A stretch of DNA of 13,290 bases from Bacteroides sp. CAG:443 (lineage in GTDB: Bacteria; Bacteroidota; Bacteroidia; Bacteroidales; Bacteroidaceae): assembly GCA_000432735.1 (NCBI GenBank), contig FR887772.1, positions 1 to 13,290 on the forward strand, written 5' to 3'. Under the pieces are notes generated by a model. That model ran no database searches, was not told the DNA's origin, and was given only the letters and a program-made list of their open reading frames with translations. Below are positions 13,006-13,290 of this stretch, piece after piece (position 1 is the first letter of the stretch; each line of letters starts with the position of its first letter). Both the position numbers and the translations under genes were made by a program.

Positions 13006-13290
13006 TTATTCTTCTTCTTTTTCTTCCTCTTTCTCTTCTTCCTCCGCCTTTTCGTTTTCCCACTTGATATAAAGCAGAATCAACTGGTGAAGTCCGAACG
13101 CTTTCATATTGTTATGGTAAATCACGTCAATGCAAAGATCCAGCAAGTCCTTGCAGTTTTCGGTTTGAGCAGCGATGAGCGAGCGCACATTCAACTTCAG
13201 TTTGTCAAGAACCGATTCGTCTACAATTCCATTGCTGTCTATCAATTGTTGGAACAAAGCATATTTCTCAATAGTTTTCAGATGCTCTTC
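13006..13290 (-). CDS. C-terminal part of an unrecognised protein with Glu/Lys-rich tail
   Basis: The frame is open to the window edge, so the gene begins outside; 94 residues are visible, starting EEHLKTIEKYA. I do not recognise the family. The visible part is helical in character, with a stretch VIYHNNMKAFGLHQLILLYIKW that is amphipathic to hydrophobic, and ends in a very acidic low-complexity tail (ENEKAEEEEKEEEKEEE) encoded by a GAA/GAG/AAA-type repeat at about 13009-13050. A TTG at 13255-13257 could be mistaken for a start, but the reading frame continues upstream without a stop. The inverted repeat begins ten bases after its TAA stop. Confidence 0.7.
   Translation of the reverse strand, partial: EEHLKTIEKYALFQQLIDSNGIVDESVLDKLKLNVRSLIAAQTENCKDLLDLCIDVIYHNNMKAFGLHQLILLYIKWENEKAEEEEKEEEKEEE

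Noticed and set aside
13255..13257. TTG as the start of the last gene
   Set aside because: The frame stays open for 11 more codons to the window edge, so the gene is cut by the window and its start lies outside.
1..13290. CRISPR array, prophage, integrase or toxin-antitoxin module
   Set aside because: No spaced direct repeats, integrase, phage or toxin-like small gene pairs are visible. The tRNA at the edge has no repeat of its 3' end elsewhere in the window that I could find.

Overview
The window looks like chromosomal DNA of a Bacteroides-type organism (Bacteroidales). Several start sites are preceded by the Bacteroidetes -7 promoter box TAnnTTTG, Shine-Dalgarno sequences are largely absent, and the gene set and protein sequences are those of a gut Bacteroides core genome. 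I see no plasmid, phage or integrative-element module. Almost every gene is a conserved housekeeping gene, so the interest lies in junctions and intergenic DNA.

Layout: a tRNA-Tyr(GTA) on the minus strand lies at the left edge, followed by ribH (lumazine synthase) and a membrane-anchored TPR protein, both minus. A divergent promoter region separates these from recF and an overlapping DUF721/DciA-like gene on the plus strand. Convergent to that pair is a 5-formyltetrahydrofolate cyclo-ligase gene. A strong intrinsic terminator (about 3650-3702) then marks the end of a tight minus-strand operon that reads, in transcription order: a Crp/Fnr-type regulator fused in frame to an M3 peptidyl-dipeptidase, a small lipoprotein, a dCMP deaminase-type enzyme, and a CtpA-type S41 protease. 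Gene spacings there are a 4-base overlap, 5 bases and 6 bases. A marC-type membrane protein gene (plus) converges with mnmA (tRNA 2-thiouridylase, minus). A YgiQ-family radical SAM gene (minus) lies upstream of mnmA. The right edge holds the C-terminal end of an unrecognised gene with a Glu/Lys-rich tail.

The points most worth a second look are these. (1) The 911-residue Crp-peptidase fusion has a run of nine A at its seam; a one-base gain there would split it into a regulator of about 240 residues and a separate 678-residue peptidase beginning at an internal ATG. (2) A perfect 18-bp inverted repeat with a 95-nt interior lies between the last gene and ygiQ and looks like a MITE or IS remnant. 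(3) A large repeat-like hairpin followed by seven T lies between the TPR gene and ribH. (4) A perfect 22-bp palindrome sits on the -33 region of the predicted mnmA promoter. I did not find a clearly new multi-gene system. No gene-free stretch exceeds 300 bases; the longest is 12799-13005, described below.
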